A stretch of 64,000 nt of DNA, from contig JASEVX010000008.1 in NCBI GenBank assembly GCA_031761405.1, forward strand, positions 73,686,514 through 73,750,513. The letters run 5' to 3'. The stretch's first letter is position 1. Each line of letters starts with the position of its first letter. The notes beneath the pieces were generated by a model, which ran no database searches, was not told the origin of the DNA, and worked only from the letters and a program-made list of their open reading frames with translations. The position numbers and the translations under genes were made by a program. Source of the DNA: Serripes groenlandicus (lineage: Eukaryota; Mollusca; Bivalvia; Cardiida; Cardiidae). This document shows, piece by piece, positions 43,439 to 53,980 of this stretch.

Positions 43439-44098
43439 AATTTCATATGAATTACTTTTAAGTAAGTATATATATTAAGCTCTCTAAGTTTTTGGTTTAA
43501 TTAACGTTAATGACATTTCAAACATAGTAGTTTTCATACATTTAATATCTCGGTATTGTTATAATATAATCATAACACTAATCTGTTGATCACATCTAAT
43601 CAATTAGTTGACGCATAATAGAGAGAGAATTTTGTGTATTACTCGTTCAGGATGTGCGATATTGCCGCATTATAAACAGAAATTTCACGTCAGCCATTTT
43701 GATTTACGAAACACAATGTTATCGTTAAAAATCCTCAATCTTCCACTATTTTCCCGATTATCAGCTGAAATAATATAAGAAATAAATATATAATATAACA
43801 CATATAAATCAAATTAAACTTTTTATAACTTAAAAATCGTATAAAACTTTGTATTTATTGCTTAATAATAACCAGACTCTACCAGTGTCCGTGTTCACGC
43901 ATATAATATTTCTATATTCACTCGAAAATGAACTGAAATAGGCAAATACATTTTTATTTTTATTTATATGATACAATAACACGTTATTTCATTCATTTCA
44001 ATACAAAAACATAACAAAACAGTGATAAAATGGGATATTTGACGACCAGACTCTACCGGACTCTACCAGACTCTACCAGACTCTGTTTAGTGACACCG
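43439..44098. repeat. Right terminal inverted repeat of the MULE
   Basis: Reverse complement of 41337-41967. Four CCAGACTCTAC-type units lie at the outer end against two to three on the left. The 9-bp duplicate follows at 44099-44107. Confidence 0.9.
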
Positions 44099-44154
44099 GT
44101 ACTTCAGTTATATCACAGTGTCTCCTGGGTATATAACATTAACAATTCGAGGGC

Positions 44155-44396
44155 TTGGCGTGAAACGGTTGTAACTAAAATTGGTCTTTTTTTTCCAAGG
44201 TAAATCACCTCGCCATAAAGTCTTTATAAGCGTTAAATCATTGTTCTTGGTAAACAATGGAAATTTAGATGCCATTGCTCGTTCTGAGCAATGGCATCTA
44301 AATTTGCATTTTTTACAAAGGGGTCAAAATTGCCCCTAAACCAGAGCTTTCAAAATAGATTTTTAGTTACAACCGTTCCACGCCAAGCCCTCGAAT
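44155..44396. mobile_element. 242-bp MITE with a perfect internal hairpin
   Basis: The terminal repeats ATTCGAGGGCTTGGCGTG and AACGGTTGTAACTAAAA are mirrored at the right end with one mismatch. A separate perfect hairpin sits inside: AAATTTAGATGCCATTGCTC (44261-44280), a 5-base loop, and its exact complement (44286-44305). Confidence 0.9.
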
Positions 44397-44523
44397 ATAT
44401 TCTACCGATGTAAGTTATCCTGTCAGACACCTAGGCATCATGGTTTAAATATTATTTTTGCAACCATGATCAGTCCCAAGGTCTACGATTTGTATGTGTT
44501 TGATATGACCTGAACGTGGAATG

Positions 44524-44812
44524 AACCCTGATACATATTGTTCCTGAGGGCAAACCCTGATATATATTGTTCCTGAGGGCAAACCCTGATATATATTGTT
44601 CCTGAGGGAAAACCCTGATATATATTGTTCCTGAGGGCAAACCCTGATATATATTGTTCCTGAGGGCAAACCCTGATATATATTGTTCCTGAGGGAAAAC
44701 CCTGATATATATTGTTCCTGAAGGCAAACCCTGATATATATTGTTCCCAAGGGAAAACCCTGATATATATTGTTCCCGAGGGAAAACCCTGATATATATT
44801 GTTCCTGAGGGC
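44524..44812. repeat. 29-bp minisatellite, 10 copies
   Basis: Unit CCCTGATATATATTGTTCCT plus GAGGGCAAA, very homogeneous, so probably recently expanded. Confidence 0.95.
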
Positions 44813-45065
44813 AGAATGCTCTAATAATTAACCACTTCATCACAGAAATTGAATCCGTGTTCAAGGATTAAAGTTTAGTTGAAACTTTTATTTGGCTACA
44901 AGTGAACCTTTAACTCCTTTGTAGCTAGCAGATGTCATTTTTATAAATTGGAAGAAATTTATTCTAATTGAAGTAGGCATTACTGGTAGAATCCAGGGCA
45001 GTCTGTTTTTTATTGAAGCAGGATATTAGATCAAGATCTACATGTGGCATTGTTTAAGACAATTA

Positions 45066-45360
45066 TGCAATATTTAAGATGGCAGGTTCTATCACTGGTA
45101 GAGTCATACCAAATAATAATGATATTAGATCAAATATATATATGCAATATTTAAGATGGCAGGTTCTACCACTGGTAAAGTCATACCAAATAATAATAAT
45201 ATTAGATCAAATATATATATATGCAATATTTAAGATGGCAGGTTCTATCACTGGTAGAGTCATACCAAATAATAATGATATTAGATCAAATATATATATG
45301 CAATATTTAAGATGGCAGGTTCTACCACTGGTAGAGTCATACCAAATAATAATAATAGTT
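45066..45360. repeat. 77-bp tandem repeat, 4 copies
   Basis: Unit GCAATATTTAAGATGGCAGG, TTCTATCACTGGTAGAGTCA, TACCAAATAATAATGATATT, AGATCAAATATATATAT. The GGTAGAGTCATACCAAATA part matches the junction of head and body in family A SINEs, so the array may have arisen from one. Confidence 0.9.
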
Positions 45361-45400
45361 CAAATGAGTTTCAACTGACCCTGGCGCACCCAGAAACAAA

Positions 45401-45616
45401 TATAGACGCTTTCTGACGCCTCAGCAGCAGACGGCTTTTTAAAAACATAGTGACATAAGAAGAAATTGCTCAAAACAAGCAATTGCTCCTTTTGCCACAA
45501 TTTTTTCTAAGTTTAGTCATACTAGGTTATCCATTCAATTAAAGAGATTTTCTATTTGTTGACAAAATTCGTTCAAAGTCATCTGCTGCAGAATTGTCGT
45601 ATGAGTGAAAGGGTTA
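45401..45616. mobile_element. TTAA-type MITE
   Basis: A arm AGACGCTTTCTGACGCCTCA, centre GAAATTGCTCAAAACAAGCA, B arm TCATCTGCTGCAGAATTGTC, ending AGTGAAAGGGTTAA. The left TTAACCC is lost. A further composite fragment of this family, including an A end at about 45885-45961, lies at 45690-45965. Confidence 0.8.
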
Positions 45617-46103
45617 AAGTCCTGTAAAACACCAAACAAACAAAACCATTTTCCTTATTATTATAGATGATTGTTAATGACTTTACAATGGAGAGGTTTT
45701 TTAAAACATCATGGGAAATAAAATTGCTCATCATAAAGAATCTTTATGTTTCCCACATTTTTTTTGTTTTGTTAGGAAGTTAGATAACAACAACGATTGA
45801 GGTTGTTGTTATATATTTTGTCAAAAATATAAAATCTCTATACCGGTAATTGAATGGATAACCTATAACTAAAAGTGGAAAACATTTTGTCACCATGTTT
45901 TGAAAAAGCCGTCTGCTGCAGAGGCGTCAGAAAGCGTCTGTATGAGGCCAGGAAAGGGTTGATGATTAGCTTCTTCATTTTCAAATTTAATTTTAGCTTA
46001 CCAGAGAACAAAGTATTCTGGTCTGTAAGGAATCGGTTTTTCACAATAAAAGAAAGTAGTCGGTAATCCAGATGTTCACGTGTTGGTATAATACTATAAA
46101 TAT

Positions 46104-46369
46104 TAACCGTCCCGCGAGAAAACCAACACTGTGGACTCTGAGTAAAGTATCGACCCGGATCAGCCTAAGCATGCCGCGCAGGCTTACCCGTACTGACACG
46201 TTTCGCCTATTGTGGATTTTCTGTTTCAGGAATCATTACTCTATACATCTTTCCCCATGGGACGGAATGTGTCGGCCCGAATCAGTCTGCGCGGACTGCG
46301 CAGGCTGGTCTGGGTCGATACATTACGCAGATGCCATAGTGTTAGTTTTCTCGCGGGACGGCTCATTAA
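46104..46369. mobile_element. MITE family X, copy 2, TTAA flanked
   Basis: It shares termini and interior with 1161-1381. The outer ends read TTAACCGTCCCGCGAGAAAA and TTTTCTCGCGGGACGGCTCA then TTAA. This suggests a TTAA target, with the terminal TGAG missing on the left. It carries an extra internal block (GTCGGCCCGAATCAGTCTGC) absent from copy 1. Confidence 0.85.
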
Positions 46370-46374
46370 TATCC

Positions 46375-46750
46375 CTTCACTAAACACGAATGTATGTTAT
46401 ACTATTACAGCAGATAACCTTTAACTAGGCTGTTGTTTTATAGTAAATTGATTAATTGTGTAAGAATTGTTTCGTTATTTATAGTATGTGAATCTATTGG
46501 CCTGAGAAACCACATAAATTGCAAGTAAACACTATAATTTAAAGTAAATGATCTTTGCCTAAGTGCTTTAAAACTCCCTTGACATTTGTGACTGACCATA
46601 CGTTTAATGCAAACGAAATGAAAGTTGGTAAAGGGGATTTTAAAAAAGCACTGTGAAACATGTCATAGTAGTTTAAGATACGTGCATTTTAAAATATGGG
46701 GTTTTAAACCCCCCACAAATTAGCTATACATAACCGAATAAAGCAACAGC
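46375..46750. other. Unassigned sequence
   Basis: AT-rich, nothing recognised. Confidence 0.4.
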
Positions 46751-46754
46751 ATAC

Positions 46755-46815
46755 CATTTGAATGTTCTTCTTTGAGAATGTGATCCATATTACCCTTTGT
46801 CTGATCTGTATCCGT
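46755..46815 (-). CDS. Candidate upstream exon of the minus-strand gene
   Basis: Acceptor GGTTATTTCCTTTTCAG and donor GTATGC bound 61 bp (20 codons plus one base) reading TDTDQTKGNMDHILKEEHSN. It is a polar, helix-prone stretch. Its exit phase fits the candidate at 21416-21496. It is short, and the link across 25 kb of repeats is unproven. Confidence 0.3.
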
Positions 46816-47034
46816 CTGAAAAGGAAATAACCAAAGGTATATTTTGACATCGGTTGTTGACACATAGTGGCAATACAAATGTTTCGCAAACACATTGCAT
46901 ACTACGATTAATATGAACATATAGTCTTTATTCATCCAATAAGGAAGAGCATTACAATACATAGAATACAAACAGAATACCTAACAAAAAAGATCGAACA
47001 TATAAAAATACATTGAGACGATTTCTTTTGCGTT

Positions 47035-47130
47035 CGCACAACATAGGGTTGGAGGGTCAAATTAGGTTTTTAGAAATGCAAAACGCCCCTTATCTAGAGC
47101 TCCCTCCAAGACAAGATGACGAGAACTCAC
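47035..47130. repeat. Dispersed family (ATGCAAAACGCC...), another copy
   Basis: ACATAGGGTTGGAGGGTCAA, AATGCAAAACGCCCCTTATC and TAGAGCTCCCTCC match 41185-41260. A degraded MITE centre and A end follow at 47205-47330. Confidence 0.6.
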
Positions 47131-47334
47131 TCTGCAGAATAATGGATGCTTTAAGGACGTATAGATAAGAATACATCATTTACGAAAACTACAGGCTATA
47201 TCTTAAGACAGCGTTGAAAACATTGTGATTAATAGGGGCGAAATTGTTCACTACGAGCAATTTCACCTTTTGTCACAATGCTCTAAAATGCTGATGGGTT
47301 AAAAGGCGTCTAGATGAGGGAAAAGGTCAAAACA

Positions 47335-47710
47335 ACATCAGAAAGTAACTATATACATCACATATCAAAAACGCAAAAGAACAAGCACATAACTGGGACT
47401 ACTAATACGGGGAAAGGAAACTATTGCGATAAGCTTGCCGTTCTTATCGATCGATATTCCGCCTTTATCTACCCCCTTATCGAGGTTTACGTACTCGCGT
47501 AATGAGAAAAAAAAATCGCTATTGCTGATAATCGACTATTTTGCTGTTAAAAAAATAACCCAAATATTCTGTCTCTACATATGTGCGCGATTGCAGTCTA
47601 CGCTTTGAAAAAAAAGGTAAATGTTTGCCATTTAAACGAATGAGATGTTTGGAAGATAAAATGCTTTTGATGAGTACTGGTCAAAATACATACATGTATG
47701 CTATCAACAG
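47335..47710. other. Unassigned sequence
   Basis: Short open frames only; nothing recognised. Confidence 0.35.
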
Positions 47711-47714
47711 ACAG

Positions 47715-47935
47715 CGTATAAAGTATTTACGGGAGGTCGTGGGTTCGATCCCCGGCTGGGTCATACCAAATACTTTAAAAATGGTAGTCATGGATGCCCT
47801 CCTTGTCGCCCAGGGTTGCGGGGTTAACATTATGACTGATTGACTGGTGTCAGGATGAATGGTAACTTACCAAGGAAATGTCGGGATATAACTGAAAAAT
47901 TGTTGTAGGAGGCGTAAAACGCCAAACGATCAACC
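47715..47935 (+). mobile_element. SINE family A
   Basis: GGTCGTGGGTTCGATCCCCG (B box), GGTCATACCAAATACTTT, GTTGCGGGGTTAACATTATG, GGTGTCAGGATGAATGGTAA and GTAAAACGCCAAACG. The A-box end is diverged. Confidence 0.88.
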
Positions 47936-47939
47936 GACA

Positions 47940-48340
47940 GGAAAACTTACATACGTTTAAAAGGCGAGTTAGATAAAAAGAAAAAGAAAACATTCGACAA
48001 CAATATAGCCTATACATATTTACGACCTTTATATTCCCTGTCTTACACAAGATATATAAATAAATAAATGATAAAAAAACAACAACGCAAAATAATTCGT
48101 TCTACTGTTCAACTGGGCCAACGCTTAGTTTGATTTTAGGGATGAACGTGTTAAAAAGAATATACGATGGTTTGGGGGTTAACAACTACCAACTAGTCCA
48201 ATCAGAACATGCATGTATACTTTTCTGACTTTTTATACCGTAAATATAAACTTATATTATTGGATTGTTTTCCCCTATTCTACCCTTCCGACTATGAAAA
48301 CATATTGACAAGAGGACAAGTTGTTCATCTTGTTTTCAAC
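47940..48340. other. Unassigned sequence with a MITE-centre remnant
   Basis: AT-rich. A short GAAAACATATTGACAAGAGG-type MITE remnant lies near 48295. Confidence 0.35.
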
Positions 48341-48351
48341 TCTTTTCAATA

Positions 48352-48445
48352 ATGACTCTCTCATGTCCAGGATTCGATCCCGTGTCGCAGTGGTCGTTGT
48401 GGATTGTCTTTGAGCAAGGCACTCTTCATAGCCTATTACTGGTCT
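48352..48445 (+). mobile_element. SINE family B fragment
   Basis: GGATTCGATCCCGTGTCGCA (B box), GTGGATTGTCTTTGAGCAAG and GCACTCTTCATAGCC are a diverged head and core. Confidence 0.6.
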
Positions 48446-48540
48446 GTAGTCAATTTTTTCTTCCAATAACATCTGCTCCTCATCCACTGTTTGGATTTAA
48501 TTCGGTAGGAATGAATCCTTCAGTGATCATTTTTCAAAGC

Positions 48541-49025
48541 AATTAATTCCATGAAGAACTCTGGTTACCATGGCAACCAAAAGGAAAAACTTTGAAAACC
48601 TTCTAGTCTGAACCTGCATGAAAGGCTAGTATCATTGTCTAGTGGTTCTCTACAATGATTGTACAAACTGGAACTATCACTGAAGATGATAAATACCCCC
48701 TAAACAGCACCTTGACCTACACCATAACTAAATAAGTAAAAGGGTCATAACTCTGTAAAATAACATGCAATTGTAATCCCTTTAGGATATGCACATCTCC
48801 TTTTGGTATAGAAGCTTCATGTAAAACTTTATTGAATTCCACCCAGTGGTTTGTAAGAAATATGGCTTCCGACCGACTGACTGATCGACGGACAGACAGA
48901 CAAACCGACACAGTGACACTCCTATATACCCCCTTTTCTTCGAAGGGGGTATAATTATGCCCCTTGGATCAAAATTGGCCCCATCCCGAGTGTCACTTGC
49001 TTTACAGATATATAGGCAGAAATCT
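48541..49025. repeat. Dispersed repeats, including an element ending in a CCCCC/GGGGG hairpin
   Basis: 48541-48640 (AATTCCATGAAGAACTCTGG, CATGGCAACCAAAAGGA) and 48960-49025 match 2081-2270. Between them is a 48690-48953 segment with GGGTCATAACTCTGTAAAA, a GACGGACAGACAGACA run and a terminal hairpin ATACCCCCTTTTCTTCGAAG then GGGGGTAT. The middle piece appears to have inserted into, and split, the first family. Confidence 0.65.
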
Positions 49026-49132
49026 TCCACAATTTGCAGTTTTGTTTCAATTTCGTCTGCTGCAAATTTGTTGTATATGGAATAGGGTAAATTATATATA
49101 GTCACACTAAAGGTTGATTTTCTTAACACTTT

Positions 49133-49322
49133 CCCACATACAACAAATCTGCAGCAGACAACTTTGAAAATATGAATTATCTCTAATTGAAAATATAATT
49201 ACTGAAAAATGCTTGTTGATAATATTGTGACAAAAGTAGTAATTTCTCATTATGTCACAGTGTTTTCAAAAGTCGTCTGCTTTAGAGGTGTCAGAAATTA
49301 TCTACAAGTGGGAAAGGGTTAA
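49133..49322. mobile_element. TTAA-type MITE, sharing its right TTAA with the next copy
   Basis: TTAACACTTTCCCACATACA to CAAGTGGGAAAGGGTTAA. The final TTAA (49319-49322) is also the first TTAA of the next element. A truncated B end of a further copy lies at 49035-49090. Confidence 0.88.
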
Positions 49323-49548
49323 CCCTTTCCCTCATATAGACGCTTTTTGACGCCTCTTTAGCAGACAGCTTTTTGAAAACATAGTGACAAAAGAAGAAAT
49401 TGCTCAAAACAAGCAATTTCTCCTTTTGCCACAATGTTTTCCACTTTTAGTCATAGGATATCCATTGAATTATAGAGATTTTCCATTTTTTGACAAAATA
49501 TGTTCAAAGTTGTCTGCTGAATAATTGTCTTATGAGGGAAAGGGTTAA
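49319..49548. mobile_element. TTAA-type MITE, opposite orientation, abutting
   Basis: TTAACCCTTTCCCTCATATA, A arm, centre GAAATTGCTCAAAACAAGCA, spacer TCATAGGATATCCATTGAAT, B arm, and ATGAGGGAAAGGGTTAA. Full length at 230 bp. Confidence 0.9.
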
Positions 49549-49665
49549 AGCACGGATCTTAAATTTATATGAACTGTATTCATTTTTCACAGACAAAACA
49601 AGACACCTAAGCTCCTGCATGATGTAAGATCATGCTCAAGTTTTACAAATTGAGATAAGTTGCTT

Positions 49666-49895
49666 TATCATTTTCCCACATACAACAAATCTGCAACAGA
49701 CAACTTTGAAAACAAAACGTCTACGAAAACATAACATAAAAACATGCACCGAGTGTCTATAAATGAAAGTATATATATATATAGTTATTGAATAAAATTT
49801 AAAAAAATGTGGAAAAAGAGAAATTGTTCATCATTATTTCAAAACATCTCTGCTGCAGATGCATCAAAATGGGTCTGTTTGTGGGAAAGGATTAA
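49666..49895. mobile_element. TTAA-type MITE
   Basis: TTTTCCCACATACAACAAAT (B), GAAATTGTTCATCATTATTT centre, CTCTGCTGCAGATGCATCAA (A) and TGTGGGAAAGGATTAA. The central palindrome is partly deleted. Confidence 0.8.
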
Positions 49896-50156
49896 ATCAG
49901 TTGAAAGTGTTCTATTCTAATTGATAATTGTGGTAAGACATAATTAGCAATTACACTTGAATAATTGAAAAGAAAGATGTTATTTAAAGATTGTTGTATC
50001 TATATGTGTTGAGGAAACTGAAAATAGCCAGCATCCACAGGTATTTATAGAGTGGCATCAATTATGTAGAGAAAATTGCTCTTGGAATTGTCTTCTGTTA
50101 CATGCGGAAAAGGGTTATACTTTGTCACAGCAATTTATTAGTGTGTTATAGCATGA

Positions 50157-50445
50157 CTGATTTATTGATTTGGGTTAAACACCGTTTTTAACAATTTCTC
50201 AATCAAAATCACGGCTGCAAGTTCACCTCCTAATGCATTTTATGGTTTTCTCACACCAGTACTCCACACAATAGACTTTTGAAGTAACTGGCTGCTTTTC
50301 CACATCATAAGACTGTTATCCCATTGGTGGATGACGAATGCCTTGTCACATTGACTGTTGTCTAATGACGGAATGAATGTTGGCCAAACTGGGGTTCAAA
50401 CTCACAACCCCTGTATAATTAGCCTAATTGGTTACCTGAACTGGA
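50157..50445 (-). mobile_element. SINE family C, diverged
   Basis: GGGTTAAACACCGTTTTTAA, CTCACACCAGTACTCCACAC, AACTGGCTGCTTTTCCACAT, GGTTCAAACTCACAACCCCT. The head is present but eroded. Confidence 0.78.
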
Positions 50446-50449
50446 TTAG

Positions 50450-50655
50450 TTAACAATTTCCCTTATATAGACGCTTTCTGACGCCTTTGCAGCAGACGGC
50501 TTTTTAGAAAACATAGTTACAAAAGAAGAAATTGCTCACAATGTTTTCGACTTATAGTCGTAGGTTATCCATTCAATTATAGAGATTTTCTATTTTTTGA
50601 CAAAATTTGTTCAAAGTTGTCTGCTGCAGCACTTCCGTATAAGGGAAGGGGTTAA
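50450..50655. mobile_element. TTAA-type MITE inserted at the SINE edge
   Basis: TTAACAATTTCCCTTATATA, A arm GACGCCTTTGCAGCAGACGG, B arm GTCTGCTGCAGCACTTCCGT, and AAGGGAAGGGGTTAA. It begins within a few bases of the end of the 50.2-kb SINE. Confidence 0.83.
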
Positions 50656-50659
50656 AAGT

Positions 50660-51180
50660 ATGATTAGGAATAAAGGTAAAAATGAGCAATCTTGCCTTTT
50701 GACTCACTATTTTATTTATTCAAAATTTGTTTGCTTCATATACATTTTGCAAGGATTGTTTTTTTATTGGCAAGATAATGATTAAAATATTGAAAGGTAA
50801 AAATAAGGGTAAAATTGATGCTGAGAATCAATCATGCTAAACATGTCATGATACTTAACTATCATCATCATAAATTACTTTTTTCATGAAAAATGTGGTT
50901 TTCTTTGACAATATAGTTGGTGACTATATAAATATTATAAGTGACAAATTACATGTAAATTACTGATTCTGTTTGAAGCCTTAATGTTAAACAAGCTGTC
51001 AAATTGGTTTATGGGTTTTTAGGCATTAATATTAGGATCTTCCAAAGAAGAAATTGTCGAATACTGATTTGTGGTGTCAGACTCTGTACTCATTGTAATG
51101 GCTTCACTCAAAATGTATATAATTACAGGGCCTTTTTACCTTATATAAGTGACGCCGTTAAACGTAGTTAGTTTAAACTT
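50660..51180. other. Unassigned sequence
   Basis: AT-rich; no exon or repeat recognised. Confidence 0.4.
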
Positions 51181-51184
51181 ATTT

Positions 51185-51378
51185 ATTTTAAATCGATTGC
51201 GAAACAAGCTTTAAGCTAATATATTAATCACGCTCGATGTCTGCTTCCTGGATACTTAACCAGTACTCGCGCCGATTGTGTGGAAAAATCCCAAAGTCAG
51301 GACCCGCTCATCACGGGACTCGAACCAGGGACCTTTGATGTGAGAGGCCGACGCTCTACCTCTGCACCACTGTCTTTT
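51185..51378 (-). mobile_element. SINE family D
   Basis: Minus-strand A box GGTGCAGAGGTAGAGCGTCG and B box CTGGTTCGAGTCCCG are intact. The body and the GTTTCGCAATCGATTTAAAA end match the 34.96-kb copy. It is the best-preserved tRNA-like head in the window. Confidence 0.9.
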
Positions 51379-51640
51379 TCCCAATTGATGGAATATACTA
51401 TTAACAGATATATTTGTCTTGTTTAAGGTAATATGATTGTTTAATTGCATTATATAAACCAAAATGTCTTAAGTTATTGTAAAAAGGACTATTTATATAG
51501 CCACATGTTATATGTCTAATTTTTCCCAATTTGGCAAAAAAATTGCGCTTAAATTTCCCAAAATGAAAGGCTAAGGCCTCTTCCCAATTTCTGGAAAAAA
51601 GGCCCTGAAAATTACCAACTGGTAGCTTCATCTTATTACT

Positions 51641-52000
51641 AGATGTTATAAATCGCCTTGTTGGTGTAGTGGTAGAGTGTTCACCTCGGGTACAAGAGGT
51701 TGCGTGCTCGTTCCCAAGCCGAATCATACCATAGACTAGATCTTATTACTAGATGTTATGAACCGCTCTTTTGGTGTAGTGGTAGAGTGTTCATGTTGAG
51801 GGTTCAAGAGGTTGCGGGCTCGTTCCCAAGCTGAGTCATACCATAGACTTTAACATGATGGTAGTAAATGGCTTTACCTCGTTGGTGCACAGGGGTTTGC
51901 GGTTAGCATTATGACATTGCATTGCTGATAAATGAACCACTAGTAGTACTGGTAACTTACCCAGGAAATAACTGGAAAATGTTAAGAGCGGTTTTAAACA
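51641..52000 (+). mobile_element. SINE family A with duplicated head
   Basis: A unit of about 108 bp (TCTTATTACTAGATGTTAT, GGTGTAGTGGTAGAGTGTTC, GAGGTTGCG.GCTCGTTCCC, TCATACCATAGACT) is present twice in tandem, at 51641-51748 and about 51749-51855. The usual body follows once (TGGTAGTAAATGGC, GGTTTGCGGTTAGCATTATG, GTAGTACTGGTAACTTACCC). Confidence 0.85.
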
Positions 52001-52164
52001 ACATGCAAACAAAGAAAATGCTATGAAAACAAGTTTTGCCAGAAGTTTGGTACTGTTTGCTATGTCTGGTAGGAAAAAATTTCAAGTTCTTATTTATATA
52101 GCATTGAAAACACTGAGATAAAAGGAGAAACTCATCATTTGAGAACATAATACCCTTTCTCACT

Positions 52165-52370
52165 TGCAGACACATTTTGACACATGTACAGCAGAATAAT
52201 CATTGTGGCAAAAGGAGAAATTGCTCATATTAAAATGTAGATTTTCTGTATGTATAGGAAAGGATTTGATTTGACACATTTTCACAGATGTACAGCAGAT
52301 AATCATTGTGGCAAAAGGAGAAATTGCTCATCTTAAGATGTAGATTTTCTGTATGTAGGAAAGGATTTGA
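52165..52370. repeat. MITE-derived tandem pair, about 100 bp each
   Basis: TGTACAGCAGA.TAATCATTG, GGCAAAAGGAGAAATTGCTC and TGTAGATTTTCTGTATGTA..GGAAAGGATTTGAT occur twice in a row. They look like a shortened MITE internal part that was duplicated. Confidence 0.75.
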
Positions 52371-52390
52371 TTGGGCCGGTAAAAACCCAG

Positions 52391-52617
52391 TTAACCCTTT
52401 CCCTCATACGACAAATTAGCAGCAGACGACTGAACTTATTTTGTCAAAAAATGGAAAATCTCTATAATTGAATGGATAACCTATGACTAAAAGTTGAAAA
52501 CATTGTGTCAAAAGGAGAAATTGTTCATTTTGAGCAATTTCTTCTTTTGTCACTGTGTTTTCAAAAAGCTGTCTGCTGCAGAGACGTCAGAAAGCGTCTT
52601 TATGAGGGAAAGGGTAA
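52391..52617. mobile_element. TTAA-type MITE
   Basis: TTAACCCTTTCCCTCATACG, B arm, AATTGAATGGATAACCTATG spacer, GGAGAAATTGTTCATTTTGA centre, A arm and TATGAGGGAAAGGGTAAA. Full length. Confidence 0.88.
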
Positions 52618-52789
52618 ATATATATATGATAATTACTGCGAAATATGTTGAACATTTATTAATAAAAAATAAATATTACAGTCACTTCAGGCAATCTTAA
52701 AGTATCATTTCGACTTTAATAAGGAGAAGCATAAATTGAAAATTGCAGAAATTATTTCTACAATGTTTTCAACCCTAAATGTGTGAAGA

Positions 52790-53000
52790 GTTGCTAGACT
52801 GGTTCCTGAACCATTGCAAATTAGGAGGTTTATATAGCTCTATTTCCCACAATATCTCTCCATCCAAATCCTATGATGTGAGTACCAACTACATAGGGTT
52901 ATAGCGCCAACTTAGGACTTGAAATATGCAAAACGCTCTATAGTCCTGCCTATGATAGGTAGATCTACTCCACGTTGAGAGTCATCTATCTATAGTAGAT
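52790..53000. repeat. Dispersed family (CCTATG.TGTG...) copy
   Basis: GCTCTATTTCCCACAATATC, CCTATGATGTGAGTACCAAC, ACATAGGGTTATAGCGCCAA and TATGCAAAACGCTCTATAG align with 40677-40815 and 47035-47130. Confidence 0.65.
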
Positions 53001-53133
53001 AGAGAAAGGGTGAGTTGGGTAGGTATATATTTTATGACACTATTTTGATGCAGTGACTAAGCATTTATTTCATCAATGGGATGTGAACTATTTCAAATGG
53101 GAGAACGTAGTAATAGGTTACACCTGTAACAAT

Positions 53134-53375
53134 TTAACCACTTCCCACATACAGACACTTTCTGACGCCTCAGCAGCAGACAAACTTGTCAAAAAATAGA
53201 AAATCTCTATAATTGAATGGATAACCTATGACTAAAAGTGGAAAACATTGATGCAAAAGGAGAAATTGCTCGTTTTGAGCAATTTTTTCTTTTGTCACTA
53301 TATATACATATTTTCAAAAATCCATCTGCTGCAGAGGGGTCAGAAAGCTTCTATATGAGGGAGAGGGAGGGTTAA
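53134..53375. mobile_element. TTAA-type MITE
   Basis: TTAACCACTTCCCACATACA, an A/B recombinant arm (GACGCCTCAGCAGCAGACAA then TTGTCAAAAAATAGAAAAT), central palindrome, and GAGGGAGAGGGAGGGTTAA. Confidence 0.83.
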
Positions 53376-53750
53376 AAGAGCCTAATCTGACTGCACTGTG
53401 TGTAACCGTGGATACGGAGGCAACAGTTTTTTTCAACCCATGTATGGTTGATTTTCCTGGAGCACCAATCATGTTTCGAATACAATTAAGATCTAATTTC
53501 ATAGAGAAACTTTAGGTTCATTGTAATGTCAATTCCCTAGCTATTTATGATTTCTAGAAAATAACAGGAGAGGTTGTTGTTATCAGATATGAATAATTGT
53601 TATTATCAATTCTGACTCTTAGATGAACTCGCTTCCCTTTGTTAACCATAGTATGTCAGCCATGCCATTCAAAATAATAATTTGCCCCTTTCACAAAATC
53701 CGCAACAGACTTGTTTGAAAATATCTTGTTAGAAATGTAACAAAATTTCT

Positions 53751-53980
53751 TTAACCCTTCTTTCCTCATATAGACGCTTTCTAACGCCTCTGCCGCAGAC
53801 AGCTTTTTGAAAACATGGCGACAAAAGAAGAAATTGCTCAAGATGAGCAATTTCTCTTTTTGTCATCATGTTTTCAACACTGTTGAATTATTTTACCTTC
53901 ATTTAAAGAAAGTTTCCAAACAAATTCGGATATTTTTTCAAAGTCGTCTGCTGCATATTTGTTGTATGTGGGAAAGGGTT
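53751..53980. mobile_element. TTAA-type MITE
   Basis: TTAACCCTTCTTTCCTCATA, A arm, GAAATTGCTCAAGATGAGCA centre, B arm GTCGTCTGCTGCATATTTGT, and TGTGGGAAAGGGTT. The next copy starts with its own TTAA at 53981. Confidence 0.9.

Larger units (their letters stand above)
41337..44098. mobile_element. Mutator-like DNA transposon (MULE), about 2.76 kb
   Basis: Terminal inverted repeats of about 630-660 bp (41337-41967 and 43439-44098) start GGGTATCACTAAACAGAGTC and its near complement. A perfect 9-bp GTACTTCAG duplication and remains of a MULE-type transposase lie outside and inside them. Long TIRs plus a 9-bp duplication are the hallmark of MULEs. Both ends carry a short tandem TCTGGTAGAG motif (two to four copies), plausibly transposase-binding sites, with one more at about 41543. 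The arms differ by small indels, so it is not recent. The insertion split a SINE-like tail (GTACTTCAGTTATATCAC). Confidence 0.92.

Noticed and set aside
45875..46066. Small genes within MITE copies (also near 25.3, 50.6, 52.5, 54.0 and 63.1 kb)
   Set aside because: These frames repeat the same MITE-encoded peptide (AAEASESVYMRERV type) on both strands; they are repeat shadows.
51185..51378. A functional tRNA gene
   Set aside because: The A and B boxes are good, but a SINE body follows, the same unit recurs at 34.96 kb, and no proper acceptor stem closes the head.
53314..53502. Minus-strand open segment (KSTIHGLKKTVASV...) with an AG at 53462
   Set aside because: No convincing donor, and it runs into a MITE end.
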